Assembly: GCF_008808095.1 (NCBI RefSeq)
Contig: NZ_CP023396.1
Location: forward strand, 620,001-684,000
From: Pseudoalteromonas ruthenica
Lineage (GTDB): Bacteria; Pseudomonadota; Gammaproteobacteria; Enterobacterales; Alteromonadaceae
DNA length: 64,000 nt
Reading direction: 5' to 3'
In this document: positions 1-14,547 of the stretch, one piece after another
Numbering within the stretch: the first letter of the stretch is position 1
Layout: each line of letters opens with the position of its first letter
Made by a program: the position numbers and the translations under genes
Notes under the pieces: model-generated
Told to the model about the DNA's origin: nothing
The model's database searches: none
What the model saw: only the letters and a program-made list of their open reading frames with translations

Positions 1-236
1 CCTTAGTATTACATACCGTTGCCAGTGCAAACGGTATTGACCGCGCTGCCTATCGAGTATTGCAACCAAGCATAACCAATCAGCCATTGTATTTTGCGCT
101 ATCGAAAACGCGGCCACAGTGGCAAGTGTTGATGCAAGATATCAATCAAACCATTCCTGTTGCCAATGCTCAGCAATTGCGCCAACAGCTTACTGAGCGT
201 ATTGACGAGCACTGTGCAGCTCAGGGCACATATTAA
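1..236 (+). CDS. C-terminal end of a periplasmic solute-binding-like protein (partial)
   Basis: The frame is open from the left edge (first complete codon at base 3) to TAA at 234-236, leaving about 77 residues. The segment around LYFALSK, followed by a W and a hydrophobic stretch ending ADINQ-like (QDINQ), resembles the last helix region of SBP_bac_3-type amino-acid binding proteins, where a [YF]FA[LF]SK strand precedes the final helix. That assignment is from memory of the family and is tentative, because the ligand-binding lobes lie outside the window. It is co-directional with gltB but separated from it by about 340 bases of regulatory DNA, so it is probably a separate unit. Confidence 0.5.
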   Translation, partial: LVLHTVASANGIDRAAYRVLQPSITNQPLYFALSKTRPQWQVLMQDINQTIPVANAQQLRQQLTERIDEHCAAQGTY

Positions 237-256
237 GGTGAATTTTTATTCGCAAC

Positions 257-272
257 ATGAATAATTATTCAT
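257..272. promoter_or_regulatory. ARG box (ArgR operator), distal
   Basis: A perfect 16-bp palindrome, ATGAATAATTATTCAT. The core TGAAT-AATT-ATTCA matches the enterobacterial ARG box consensus TGAATWWWWATTCA at every position. ArgR is known to repress gltBD in E. coli. Binding here is inferred from sequence only. Confidence 0.6.
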
Positions 273-284
273 GCTTGTCCCATC

Positions 285-300
285 TTTACGTTAACGTAAA
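285..300. promoter_or_regulatory. Palindrome resembling a LiuR operator
   Basis: A perfect 16-bp palindrome, TTTACGTTAACGTAAA. As I recall, the MerR-family regulator LiuR of Alteromonadales and Vibrionales binds sites of the form TTnACGTwwACGTnAA. The regulator identity is an inference; the palindrome itself is plain in the sequence. Confidence 0.4.
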
Positions 301-320
301 CGTCCGTTTTTAGGGTCGCT

Positions 321-357
321 ATTTACACGATTTGTAAATATGACACTGGTGTCATAT
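321..357. promoter_or_regulatory. Two abutting palindromes upstream of gltB, regulator unknown
   Basis: ATTTACA-N5-TGTAAAT occupies 321-339. It is followed directly, sharing two bases, by ATATGACAC-TG-GTGTCATAT at 338-357, a perfect 9-bp inverted repeat. I do not recognise the cognate regulator for either. Their position, within 240 bases of the gltB start and between the distal and proximal ARG boxes, suggests operators. Confidence 0.4.
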
Positions 358-424
358 AAAAAATAACGAGTATAAATAGTAAAAATACCTCTATACCCCC
401 TTGCTTCGCATATGTTTACAAAGC

Positions 425-462
425 GTGAAAAATATTCAAGAATGTGAATATGTATTCATAAT
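425..462. promoter_or_regulatory. Tandem ARG boxes overlapping a candidate gltB promoter
   Basis: TGAATATGTATTCA at 445-458 matches the ARG box consensus in both arms. A weaker half-conserved box (GTGAAAAATATTCA, 425-438) is centred 20 bp upstream, the spacing seen in paired ARG boxes. A candidate -10 (CATAAT, 457-462) overlaps the strong box, so ArgR binding would occlude it. A TTGACA at 467-472 is an alternative -35 but lacks a good -10. Confidence 0.5.
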
Positions 463-573
463 TTCATTGACACTCTGTTTGCAAAGCGTTAGCGTTGACG
501 GTCTGCTAGGCCGCCTGTGAGGGTTGCTTGCAACGCGGTTAGCACGCAGTAGCAAGGGGAGAGGAGTCCGCAA

Positions 574-6455
<5,882 letters not shown>

Positions 6456-6479
6456 AGTTCTTTTCTGGGAAAATCAAAG

Positions 6480-6504
6480 CGGGCCCTTGTTGGCCCGTTT
6501 TTTT
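6480..6504 (+). terminator. Terminator of gltBD
   Basis: CGGGCC-N6-GGCCCG hairpin followed by seven T, 25 bases after the gltD stop. Confidence 0.9.
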
Positions 6505-6535
6505 ATAGCTAACAGTGACTGAAAAAGGATAAGCT

Positions 6536-6557
6536 AAAAACCGCTCAACCGGTTTTT
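6536..6557. terminator. A/T-flanked hairpin between gltD and lysE-like gene
   Basis: AAAAACCG-N6-CGGTTTTT forms an 8-bp stem ending in T5. It could be a second, bidirectional terminator isolating the next gene. Confidence 0.45.
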
Positions 6558-6596
6558 CATCCGTAAGTGCAAATTATGACAGGGAGGTAATGAGCT

Positions 6597-7205
6597 ATGG
6601 AATATGTGTTAGCGGTGACTCTGTTTGCCATTTCTGCTTCCATCACCCCAGGACCCAACAATATTTTAGTGATGACTTCTGGCGTTAACTTTGGCGTTAA
6701 GCGTAGTCTGCCGTTACTGACAGGCATTTGCGTGGGCTTTGCTGTTATGTTGTTGCTTGTCGGCCTCGGATTTTCTTATGTATTTAGCAGATACCCAAGC
6801 CTGCACTTTGTCATAAAGTGTTTAGGTGTTCTTTATTTACTCTACCTTGCGTTCGTTATTGCTTTTTCATCCGCTGCCATTGAGGGGAAGGAGCAGCATC
6901 GACCTTTATCATTTATCAATGGTGCGTTATTTCAATGGGTTAATGGTAAAGCTTGGGTTGTTGCTAGCGGCGCTATTGCCGCTTTTACGAGTGTTGGAGG
7001 GGAATTTAGTGGCGACAATATTGTTATCGTCCTGACTTTCTTATTGGTGTCATTTCCCTGCGTTGGCGTGTGGCTAATGTTTGGTTCAATGCTTAAAAAT
7101 CTACTCAACACCGCAAACAGACGTCGCTGGTTTAACCTGACGATGGCATTGTTACTGGTGTTATCGGTGATACCTGTGCTTAAGGAAATAGTAACAGCAC
7201 TTTAG
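6597..7205 (+). CDS. LysE/RhtB-family amino-acid exporter
   Basis: Inner-membrane protein of 202 residues with about six hydrophobic segments, the standard size of the LysE/RhtB family, which exports amino acids such as lysine, homoserine, threonine or leucine. The N-terminal signature SITPGPNNILVMTSG (residues 15-29) is the family hallmark; the substrate cannot be predicted. A GGGAGG ribosome site lies 9 bases before the ATG. It stands alone between the gltBD terminator and the converging recN gene, so it is probably its own transcript. Confidence 0.85.
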   Translation: MEYVLAVTLFAISASITPGPNNILVMTSGVNFGVKRSLPLLTGICVGFAVMLLLVGLGFSYVFSRYPSLHFVIKCLGVLYLLYLAFVIAFSSAAIEGKEQHRPLSFINGALFQWVNGKAWVVASGAIAAFTSVGGEFSGDNIVIVLTFLLVSFPCVGVWLMFGSMLKNLLNTANRRRWFNLTMALLLVLSVIPVLKEIVTAL

Positions 7206-7297
7206 TGCACAGCCTCAATCCATAAGACCGTACACATTGCTAATGTCGAGTTGTTAGCGCTCTGAGCGCTCATATAGAGTTAATCGAGTGTAATCCC

Positions 7298-8971
7298 TCA
7301 CCCGTGTGCGGCAATCAACTCTTTGGCGTTAGCCAGAGTTGCTTTACTAATGTTGTCCCCTGCTAATAACCGCGCAATTTCATCGACTCGCCCTTGCTTA
7401 TTCAACGGCTGCATTTGCGTGTAGGTCTCATCATTGGCCACTTCTTTGGCGACAAAAAACTGGTTCATAGCACTGGAAGCCACTTGCGGTAAATGGGTCA
7501 CACAGATTACTTGTGTTGATTCACCCAAACGACGTAATAACTTACCTACCGCAGCGGCTGTCGGGCCAGAAATACCTACATCCACTTCATCAAAAATAAG
7601 AGTAGGCGTGGTAACCCGTTGAGCGATAATTACTTGAATCGCTAAACTGATGCGCGATAACTCGCCTCCGGATGCTACTTTGCTAAGCGCCTGTAAGGGC
7701 TGGCCTGGGTTGGTACTGACCATAAACTCTATGCGATCTTGGCCTAGCTTACTGGGGGTTCGTTCGTTGTCGTAATCAAGCTCAATGGCAAAGCGGCCAT
7801 TTTCCATCGATAATTCATGCATACTGGCGCCAATTAACTCGCCCAGTTGCTCAGCCGCGTGTTTGCGGCTGTCTGAAAGGGCTAAGCTGTGCTGCTGATA
7901 AGCAGCCAGTGCCGAGGCTATTTCTTCGTCTAATTGGGCTAAACGTTGGTCATCAACGCAAATAGCTTCTAACTCAGCCTTAATATGCTGATGGTGCTCT
8001 ACTAAGGCTTCGGGTTCAACCATGTGCTTTCTTGCCAGAGTTACTGCGGTGCCAAGACGCTCATCTAGATACTGTAAGCGCTGTGGATCCAGCTCGGCGC
8101 CATCGCAATAAGCGCGTAACTCGCGGCTAGCCTCTTCCACTTGCACACACGCATCATTGAGCATAGTCGCTACGCCCTCGAGCGCGTTATCAATGTTGGC
8201 CAGTTCGGCGATAGCAGCGGCGCTTTGTTGCAATGCACCGTTAATGGTTTGTTCTTCGCCCTCATACAAGGCATAAAGCTGTTGTTGTGAGCCTTCTAGT
8301 AACTGCTGTGAATGACTGAGTTTGTGATGCTCAACTTCAATGTCAGCGTATTCACCCTCATTGAGGGAGAACTCATCAAGCTCAGCAACTTGATATTCAA
8401 GCAGTTGCTTCTGTGCTTGTTGTTGGGCGTGCTTAGCTTCTAGCTGCTGGCGTTCACGATGGAGATTGGTATAAGTATGATGTGCGTTGGCCACTTGCTC
8501 AAGTAGTGCACCGTGGCCTGCGTATTCGTCTAGCAAATGCAGCTGCTGATCGCTTTTTAACAACAGTTGATGAGCATGTTGGCCGTGGATGGAAAGTAAA
8601 TATTGGCCCAACTCCTTTAGCTGTCCAGCGGTGACGGCAATGCCATTAACGTAACTTTTACTACGGCCATTTTTAGCAACCACGCGACGCAGCAAACACT
8701 CGTCATCATCACCCTCTAACATATGCTCTTGCAAATACTGTTGTGCTTTAGGCAGCTGGCTAATATCAAACCGCGCGCTAATATCGGCTTGCTTTGCCCC
8801 TGGGCGCACTGCGCCAGCGTCAGCGCGTTCACCTAAACACAGCGACAGCGCATCAATAGCAATGGATTTACCGGCCCCTGTTTCACCGGTTATGGCAGTC
8901 ATGCCACTGCGCCATTGGGTTTCCAATTCGCTTACAATGGCAAAATTAGTAATTTTTAATCCACACAGCAT
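7298..8971 (-). CDS. recN: DNA repair protein RecN
   Basis: SMC-like ATPase that acts early in double-strand break repair. Walker A is GETGAGKS (about residue 31), followed by a long Gln/Glu-rich coiled-coil centre (about 150-350). The C-terminal ATPase half has ASGGELSRISLA and the Walker B stretch LIFDEVDVGISG. I chose the second ATG (8971), which gives MLCGLKITNFAIV, because it aligns with the usual RecN N-terminus MLxxLxIxNFAIV; an ATG three codons upstream (8980) is possible. LexA boxes overlap and precede the start, so it should be SOS-induced. About 557 residues, full length. Confidence 0.96.
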   Translation of the reverse strand: MLCGLKITNFAIVSELETQWRSGMTAITGETGAGKSIAIDALSLCLGERADAGAVRPGAKQADISARFDISQLPKAQQYLQEHMLEGDDDECLLRRVVAKNGRSKSYVNGIAVTAGQLKELGQYLLSIHGQHAHQLLLKSDQQLHLLDEYAGHGALLEQVANAHHTYTNLHRERQQLEAKHAQQQAQKQLLEYQVAELDEFSLNEGEYADIEVEHHKLSHSQQLLEGSQQQLYALYEGEEQTINGALQQSAAAIAELANIDNALEGVATMLNDACVQVEEASRELRAYCDGAELDPQRLQYLDERLGTAVTLARKHMVEPEALVEHHQHIKAELEAICVDDQRLAQLDEEIASALAAYQQHSLALSDSRKHAAEQLGELIGASMHELSMENGRFAIELDYDNERTPSKLGQDRIEFMVSTNPGQPLQALSKVASGGELSRISLAIQVIIAQRVTTPTLIFDEVDVGISGPTAAAVGKLLRRLGESTQVICVTHLPQVASSAMNQFFVAKEVANDETYTQMQPLNKQGRVDEIARLLAGDNISKATLANAKELIAAHG

Positions 8972-8972
8972 A

Positions 8973-8988
8973 CTGTTCATCCATCCAG
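8973..8988. promoter_or_regulatory. Second, imperfect LexA box at recN start
   Basis: CTGT-N8-CCAG on the plus strand, one mismatch from CTGT-N8-ACAG, immediately before and around the recN start codons. Multiple LexA boxes at recN are also known in E. coli. Confidence 0.4.
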
Positions 8989-8998
8989 TTATGTATAA

Positions 8999-9014
8999 CT
9001 GTTAATCTATACAG
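8999..9014 (-). promoter_or_regulatory. LexA (SOS) box of recN
   Basis: CTGT-N8-ACAG, with AT-rich N8 (CTGTATAGATTAACAG on the minus strand), matches the gammaproteobacterial LexA consensus and sits about 30 bases upstream of recN. Confidence 0.85.
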
Positions 9015-9040
9015 TGTTTGTGGTTTTTGCAAATTAAATT

Positions 9041-9670
9041 TTAAACAGTTTCGTGCCGAGCTGATGAGTGCTCTTGCTGCTCATCGACGTCGTCCTCAGT
9101 CTCATCAGGCTCGTCTTTAAGCTGCTCGTGGTCACTGAGATCGCTGGAGGTAAGCTGCGTCAGCAGGGTAGGGAGGATGTCATGGTAAAACGCAGCATTA
9201 AACTCGATACCGCGTGTGGGTAATTCACTAATAAAGTATTGAATCCGCTCTGCTAGGGTATCTATGTCGTTACGCACATAAGACTTAGCTAACTCGCTGT
9301 CCAACGTCTGCAGCACACGTTCACTGATGTATTCTAAATACGTGAGGTTATCCTCATTGTGCCCTTGAACAACGAAGAAGTTGCTGCAGATAGCATTGAG
9401 TTGCGGCACATGTTTGGGACGTAGAATGCGAGCTTCTTCATACTCATGCAGATGGCTTTGAAAGCGTTGTTGAACTTGCTTGACCCGAGCGTTAAACATA
9501 CGTCGTTGAGCCTCTCGCGCTTTCTCACGGTTGCGCTCAATGACCATATACACACCAAGCAAGGTAATAAGTAAAATAAGTGTCAAGATGACGACGAAAA
9601 CCATGAGGATACGAGTGGGAACCGAAAACAACGAATGCCCTATTCTTATGTAAATAGGGTCTAATTGCAA
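9041..9670 (-). CDS. Membrane-anchored protein of unknown function
   Basis: I do not recognise this family. The frame encodes up to 209 residues with one strong transmembrane segment (about residues 19-46, rich in I, L and V). A basic helical stretch follows (NREKAREAQRR, with predicted coiled-coil character to about residue 80), then a mixed domain and a very acidic C-terminal tail (about 175-205, many D/E). No ATG exists near the frame start. The listed start is TTG; a TTG at about codon 14 or the ATG at codon 23 (9604) would still keep the membrane segment. It lies between nadK and recN in the same direction and may share their transcript. Confidence 0.6.
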   Translation of the reverse strand: MQLDPIYIRIGHSLFSVPTRILMVFVVILTLILLITLLGVYMVIERNREKAREAQRRMFNARVKQVQQRFQSHLHEYEEARILRPKHVPQLNAICSNFFVVQGHNEDNLTYLEYISERVLQTLDSELAKSYVRNDIDTLAERIQYFISELPTRGIEFNAAFYHDILPTLLTQLTSSDLSDHEQLKDEPDETEDDVDEQQEHSSARHETV

Positions 9671-9698
9671 TAAAAACTGAACGCTAAGTTAACGCTGG

Positions 9699-10583
9699 CT
9701 AATACAAGCGTGAACCCCAGTTTAGCTTTTGCCTCAACACGTTATAGTACGAATAGTCAGTTGGATGGACTAGCCGTAAAGGCTTTTCAGCCTTTTTAAT
9801 AACAACCTCATCACCAGGGAGCAGGGCCAGTACCACGTGACTATCACAACTCACTTGCAGGCTATCGGTATTACTAGGACTGAGTTGCAAACGCACCACA
9901 CTGTCGCCATCAACGACGAGCGGGCGGCTGGAGAGGGTGTGTGGGAACATAGGTACTAGCGACATGGCATTTAGACCTGGCGTGAGTATGGGCCCGCCAC
10001 CAGAAAGTGAGTAGGCTGTAGAACCCGTGGGCGTGGACACTATCAGGCCATCTGATTTTTGCGAAAAGACAAAATCATCGTTGATAAAACACTCAAATTC
10101 AATCATATGAGCCACTTTATCGGCGTGCAGTACGGCCTCATTCATGGCTGAGTTGGCACTTTTTAGCTCGGCATGGCGAAACACTTCGACTTCCAATAAA
10201 AAGCGTTTTTCTTCTATATACTGACCGCTGAGAACCTGCTCTAAAGAGGCTTCAAAGCTATCGGGGTTTAAATCGGTTAGAAAGCCTAAGTTACCTCGGT
10301 TTACGCCGATCACCCCAACATCAAAGCGGGCAAGCACCCGAGCGGCACCGAGCATGTTACCATCACCGCCGACAACAATCGCCAAGTCGGCCCGTTCACC
10401 CAACTCCACTAAGTCCACCAAAGTGGCTTCTTTCGCGTCTTCAAGTTGGCCGCCATAGTGGTGCTCGACCAAAACCTTGTAGCCTAGTGCTTGCAAAAAG
10501 GTATAGAGGCGTTGTAATGTCAGCGCCGCGCCTTCATGATTGGCTTTACCAATTAAGCCTATGGTTTTAAAAGATGCGCTCAT
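9699..10583 (-). CDS. nadK: NAD kinase
   Basis: Phosphorylates NAD+ to NADP+ in the cytoplasm using ATP. The 294 residues include the nucleotide motif [15 protein letters not shown] (about residue 70), the conserved [12 protein letters not shown] block and the later [16 protein letters not shown] motif, all diagnostic of the family. Gene order recN-nadK-grpE is shared with E. coli. It is divergent from the HrcA-like gene, with about 90 bases between them. Confidence 0.97.
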   Translation of the reverse strand: MSASFKTIGLIGKANHEGAALTLQRLYTFLQALGYKVLVEHHYGGQLEDAKEATLVDLVELGERADLAIVVGGDGNMLGAARVLARFDVGVIGVNRGNLGFLTDLNPDSFEASLEQVLSGQYIEEKRFLLEVEVFRHAELKSANSAMNEAVLHADKVAHMIEFECFINDDFVFSQKSDGLIVSTPTGSTAYSLSGGGPILTPGLNAMSLVPMFPHTLSSRPLVVDGDSVVRLQLSPSNTDSLQVSCDSHVVLALLPGDEVVIKKAEKPLRLVHPTDYSYYNVLRQKLNWGSRLY

Positions 10584-10671
10584 AAATGTGCCAAGACCGA
10601 ACTAACTCCTTATAGAGTAACGCAAAAGTCAGGGTGTTGAAACTGAGGCAAAGAGCCTAAATTATAACTAT

Positions 10672-11625
10672 ATGAAATTATCACCACGTGACGAGCAGAT
10701 TTTCTCTGCTGTAATGAGCTTGTATTGCGACGGCGAAGGTAATCCTGTCGCCTCGACCCGCATTGCCAAACAAAAAGGCATGGCGGTGTGCAGTGCCACC
10801 GTGCGCAATGCCATGTCTCGACTTGAAAAGCTCGGTTTACTGTACTCACCTCATACCTCTGCGGGGCGTATTCCTACTGAGCAGGGGTTTGCGTTTTGGT
10901 TTGACAGCTATTTCGACCTCGACCAACTCGGCTTGTATTGGCAGCCCCCGCAGGACAAACTGATTGAGTTTGCGCATCACCTCGCGCGACGCTTTAAAGT
11001 GTGCGTCTGTGTCGGCCTACCACAGGTAACGACGCAAGTTGTGTTTCGAGTTGAAGTACTTGATTTTGACCGCAAACATTGGCTGGTGCTGCTGCTTGAC
11101 CGGCACGGGCAAAGCCATAACATTCTTATTACTAAGCCCGTCGAAGCCAATGACGACATTCGCTATCAGTTTGCAACTTGGCTGAATTCGGTGTTTGCCC
11201 AGCAAAACCTGCTCGAGGGGATCCACCGCATGAAAGCGATGAGTCGCACTGCACCGCATTATTGTCATGGTTCGCTGGCTCAGTGGACGCGAGAGCTGGG
11301 TAATAAGTTGGGCACTGATAACAGCATCGTGGTGGGCGAGAATAACCTCTACGCTCACAGCCAGCACGACCAAGAGTATGCTATTGGAGTGCGCTTTTTA
11401 CATGCGGTTGAAGATAAGCTGGCCTTTCGCAATGGTGTGTCGGTGCTACTAGGTAACAGTGTGCCGATGCCGGGATTTAATGACTTCTTAATATTGAGTT
11501 TGGCGTACTTTGCGAATCACGAATACCAAAGCCGGTTTTGTGTGATTGCTCCGAAATCAGCAGAGATCGAAGCAATTATTCAAGAATTTGCGCAAATCGA
11601 AGAAGTGGACCTTGAAACCACTTAA
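10672..11625 (+). CDS. hrcA: HrcA-like heat-shock repressor
   Basis: Likely transcriptional repressor. The N-terminal winged-helix portion has the HrcA hallmark SATVRNAMSRLEKLGLL (about residues 43-59), followed by SPHTSAGRIPTEQGFAFWFD, which matches HrcA (xxHxSAGRxPTxxGYRxYVD). The central and C-terminal parts are weakly conserved. At 317 residues it is slightly shorter than the usual 340-350. It sits directly upstream of grpE, as hrcA does in many bacteria, but I find no CIRCE element (TTAGCACTC-N9-GAGTGCTAA) near it or grpE. A sigma-32 promoter for grpE lies in its 3' end. E. coli lacks this gene. The target operator is therefore unknown. The start ATG has no strong ribosome site. Confidence 0.65.
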   Translation: MKLSPRDEQIFSAVMSLYCDGEGNPVASTRIAKQKGMAVCSATVRNAMSRLEKLGLLYSPHTSAGRIPTEQGFAFWFDSYFDLDQLGLYWQPPQDKLIEFAHHLARRFKVCVCVGLPQVTTQVVFRVEVLDFDRKHWLVLLLDRHGQSHNILITKPVEANDDIRYQFATWLNSVFAQQNLLEGIHRMKAMSRTAPHYCHGSLAQWTRELGNKLGTDNSIVVGENNLYAHSQHDQEYAIGVRFLHAVEDKLAFRNGVSVLLGNSVPMPGFNDFLILSLAYFANHEYQSRFCVIAPKSAEIEAIIQEFAQIEEVDLETT

Positions 11626-11639
11626 ACCATCCCCATAAT
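11611..11639 (+). promoter_or_regulatory. Sigma-32 (RpoH) promoter of grpE
   Basis: CTTGAAA (11611-11617), a 13-bp spacer, then CCCCATAAT (11631-11639): an almost perfect match to the heat-shock consensus CTTGAAA-N11-16-CCCCATNT, 35 bases upstream of the grpE ATG and overlapping the end of the hrcA-like gene. Confidence 0.85.
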
Positions 11640-11674
11640 GAAACGCAGTTAAGCAGTTTTTGGAGAACAGATAA

Positions 11675-12262
11675 ATGTCCGAGCAAACACAGGCGAAAGA
11701 AAACGAACAGGACAACCCGCAAGAAGCGGTGGAACAAGAGCAGGCGAGTGAGCAACAAGCTCAAGGCGATGATAACAGCGCAGAAGCTGAAATCGCTGCG
11801 CTTCACGCAGAATTAGAAGCGGCTAAGCAAACGATAGAAGATCAAAAAGATAGCGTTGTTCGCGCTGCTGCCGAAGTGGAAAACATTCGTCGTCGTGCGG
11901 CTCAAGATGTCGACAAGGCGCACAAGTTTGCACTGGAAAAGTTTGCCGGTGATCTGCTTCCTGTGCTCGATAACCTTGAACGTGCCATTGAGTTCGCTGA
12001 TAAAGACAACGAGGCTATTAAGCCTATGCTCGAAGGCGTTGAAATGACAGCGAAAAGCTTTGTCGAAGCGCTTGGCAAATTTAACGTTGAAGTGGTTGAG
12101 CCACAAGGCGAAACATTCAACCCTGATTTACATCAGGCAATGAGTATGCAACCCAGTGAAGACGTAGCACCTAATACTGTGCTTGCAGTGATGCAAAAGG
12201 GCTACACACTCAACGGTCGCCTATTGCGCCCGGCTATGGTGATGGTATCAAAAGCGCCATAA
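11675..12262 (+). CDS. grpE: Nucleotide exchange factor GrpE
   Basis: Cochaperone that releases ADP from DnaK. It has an acidic, Gln/Glu-rich disordered N-terminus (1-40) and a long helical dimerisation stretch with [28 protein letters not shown] sequence (about 60-85). The C-terminal beta domain carries the family motif near [17 protein letters not shown]. 195 residues is standard. dnaK and dnaJ are not adjacent. A GGAGAA ribosome site precedes the ATG, and a strong terminator follows. Confidence 0.97.
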   Translation: MSEQTQAKENEQDNPQEAVEQEQASEQQAQGDDNSAEAEIAALHAELEAAKQTIEDQKDSVVRAAAEVENIRRRAAQDVDKAHKFALEKFAGDLLPVLDNLERAIEFADKDNEAIKPMLEGVEMTAKSFVEALGKFNVEVVEPQGETFNPDLHQAMSMQPSEDVAPNTVLAVMQKGYTLNGRLLRPAMVMVSKAP

Positions 12263-12284
12263 GGGCCGACCAGATAATGCTTTA

Positions 12285-12311
12285 AATGCCCGCTTAGCGG
12301 GCATTTTTTTT
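12285..12311 (+). terminator. Terminator of grpE
   Basis: AATGCCCGC-TTA-GCGGGCATT (9-bp perfect stem) followed by a T run. The stop codon of the converging MFS gene falls in the loop. Confidence 0.92.
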
Positions 12312-13487
12312 GTGATGCCAAAACTGGGTAAGCAGAATAAGTACTAGGGCACTGAACATCATACTTGAAAATGGCACCGCATTTTCAGGGTGGATCAGGG
12401 CGAGAATAGGCCCTACCAGCGCGCCGCTACCAAAACGCAAGGTACCAATCACGGCGGTTGCCGTGCCGGAGTTGCGTTCAAATTCCATTAAAATAAGGGC
12501 ATCAGCATTGCTGGCAATGATACCCAAACTCATCATTAATGGCGCAATACTAAAGACGATAAAGTACAGTGACTGCTGCATTAGGCTCACTGTGAGTAAG
12601 GTGCCGCCGGCAATAAAAGCCAGAGCTAAGCCGATAAACAACATGCGCCGAGAACCCACTTTTGGTACCACACGGGTATTGACGAAGTTGCCTATCATCA
12701 GCGCTATTACGTTAAAGGCAAATAACACCCCAAACAATTGCTCTGACACTTCAAAGTAATCTAAATAGATAAACGGCACTGAGGTCAAAAAGCAAAAGAA
12801 AGCGAATGACGCCAACATTGAGGAGAGTATATCTGCCCGGGCTTTAGGTTCGCTTAGTACTACCGAGTAGCTTTCAAAAAACAGCCTCAAGCCACGCTTT
12901 TCGCTGCGATAAATGGGAATATCGATCAGGTGCATTTGCACCCACACAAGAATAAATACGGCATAGCCCGCTAACGTTAAGAAAATCACTTGCCACTGCG
13001 CCAGAGAAAGGATCAGCGAGCCAATACTCGGGGCAATGAGCGGTGCAATCATCATAATCATCGACACATAGCTCATGCCTTTAGCGGTATTTTGCTGATA
13101 TATATGACGAATAATGCCAGGCACCACAACGGTAGCAGCGGCGCCGGTAAAGGCCTGCGCAGCCCGTAATGCCCAAAAAAGATGGATGTCTTGGCAAAAT
13201 GCCAATGCCAATGAGCACAGCGCAAATAGCCCAAGGCCAATGCGGGCAAGGCGACGACGGCCCATTTGATCGGCTATGGGGCCAAAAAACAGCATACCTA
13301 ACGCATAACCACCTAAGTACACACTCAGTGAAATTTGCACTTGTGGCATGGTCGCGCCTAAATCAGCGGCAATTTGCACCATCGCCGGCAGATACATATC
13401 CACCGCAAGCGGGGTAATAGCAACAATACTGGCTAACAGCGGCAGTAATAAACGCCGACTAGGCGTTCTTATATCGTCTGTGGACAT
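12294..13487 (-). CDS. Bcr/CflA-family multidrug efflux MFS transporter
   Basis: Proton-driven exporter of the major facilitator superfamily, 397 residues with about 12 hydrophobic segments. The N-terminal TM1 motif TPLAVDMYLPAM is typical of Bcr/CflA (drug:H+ antiporter-1, 12 TM), and the loop 2-3 motif GPIADQMGRR is the MFS signature. The family exports bicyclomycin, chloramphenicol and similar compounds; the substrate here is unknown. It converges on grpE. No adjacent regulator is seen. Confidence 0.88.
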   Translation of the reverse strand: MSTDDIRTPSRRLLLPLLASIVAITPLAVDMYLPAMVQIAADLGATMPQVQISLSVYLGGYALGMLFFGPIADQMGRRRLARIGLGLFALCSLALAFCQDIHLFWALRAAQAFTGAAATVVVPGIIRHIYQQNTAKGMSYVSMIMMIAPLIAPSIGSLILSLAQWQVIFLTLAGYAVFILVWVQMHLIDIPIYRSEKRGLRLFFESYSVVLSEPKARADILSSMLASFAFFCFLTSVPFIYLDYFEVSEQLFGVLFAFNVIALMIGNFVNTRVVPKVGSRRMLFIGLALAFIAGGTLLTVSLMQQSLYFIVFSIAPLMMSLGIIASNADALILMEFERNSGTATAVIGTLRFGSGALVGPILALIHPENAVPFSSMMFSALVLILLTQFWHHKKNAR

Positions 13488-13733
13488 AGAATTCAGTCTT
13501 CAATTTGATAGTGTGGAGAAACCAAGGCTGGCTTGATACTTTTAACGTATTGGGGTTCAGCGCAGACGGATAAAACACCTTGGTTTGTTCACTATATCAC
13601 CCGCTGCCAGTAGGTAACAGCCAAATGTTATTAAGATAATGTTAATTATACAGTTTTATACTTTTGCGTAGAGCTAGGCGAGCCCCATCACACTTTGCTA
13701 TGCTAACCTCATTCGGTAAATAGGGAACAAATC

Positions 13734-14528
13734 ATGAAACATGCTTTAATCGCGCTGGCGCTTGTCGCCGCGCTTGGTGGATGCAAAACATCGCCCACAG
13801 GGCGCACCCAAGTGGCTTTATATTCAGACAGTGAGATGAGCCAACTCGGCGGTGCTAGCTTTGAACAAATGAAAAAAGAACAGAAGATCAACAAAGATCC
13901 GGCCACCAATGCCTATGTGCAGTGTGTGGCTGATGCGGTGATCACCGTTCTACCGCAGCAATACGCGCAACAAGAGTGGGAAGTGGTGGTGTTTGATGAA
14001 CCCTCGGCGAATGCCTTCGCATTACCAGGTGGCTACATTGGTGTACACACCGGGCTATTAGATGTGGCGCAGAATCAAGATCAACTCGCGACGGTGTTGG
14101 GTCATGAGGTGGGGCACGTGATTGCTGAGCATTCAAATGAACGCGTTTCGCAAAGCCAACTACTGCAAACGGGTATGCAGTTAGGTGCCGTGGCACTGGA
14201 TATGAGCGAGGTGAGCTATCGCAATGAGATTATGCAGGCCTTGGGTCTAGGAGCCCAATTTGGGGTGGTGTTGCCCTTTAGTCGTACTCATGAAAGCGAA
14301 GCCGATGAAATTGGTCTTGAGTTGATGGCCAAAGCAGGCTTTGAGCCCCAACAGTCAGTGGCATTGTGGCAGAATATGGCCAAGCAAGGTGGCGCTCGTC
14401 AGCCAGAGTTTTTATCGACCCACCCGGCGCCATCAAGTCGCATTACGCAGTTGCAAAAGCAAATGACCAATGCACAAAGCTTGTATAGCAGTGCTCAAAA
14501 ACAAGGCAAGCGCCCGCAATGCCGTTAG
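13734..14528 (+). CDS. M48-family metalloprotease lipoprotein (LoiP-like)
   Basis: Zinc protease likely anchored in the outer membrane. The signal peptide ends in a lipobox LGGC with Cys17. The zinc motif is HEVGH (about residues 124-128) and the third ligand Glu lies in ESEADEIG (about 186). The protein is 264 residues, close to E. coli LoiP/YcaL, which act in periplasmic quality control of outer-membrane proteins. An AGGGAACAAATC stretch precedes the ATG. Two small envelope genes follow closely and may be co-transcribed. Confidence 0.88.
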   Translation: MKHALIALALVAALGGCKTSPTGRTQVALYSDSEMSQLGGASFEQMKKEQKINKDPATNAYVQCVADAVITVLPQQYAQQEWEVVVFDEPSANAFALPGGYIGVHTGLLDVAQNQDQLATVLGHEVGHVIAEHSNERVSQSQLLQTGMQLGAVALDMSEVSYRNEIMQALGLGAQFGVVLPFSRTHESEADEIGLELMAKAGFEPQQSVALWQNMAKQGGARQPEFLSTHPAPSSRITQLQKQMTNAQSLYSSAQKQGKRPQCR

Positions 14529-14547
14529 TCGCTCGGTAAGCACTTAA

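Noticed and set aside
12463..12759. 98-codon ORF opposite the Bcr/CflA gene
   Set aside because: Shadow frame of a strongly coding membrane protein gene; no independent signals.
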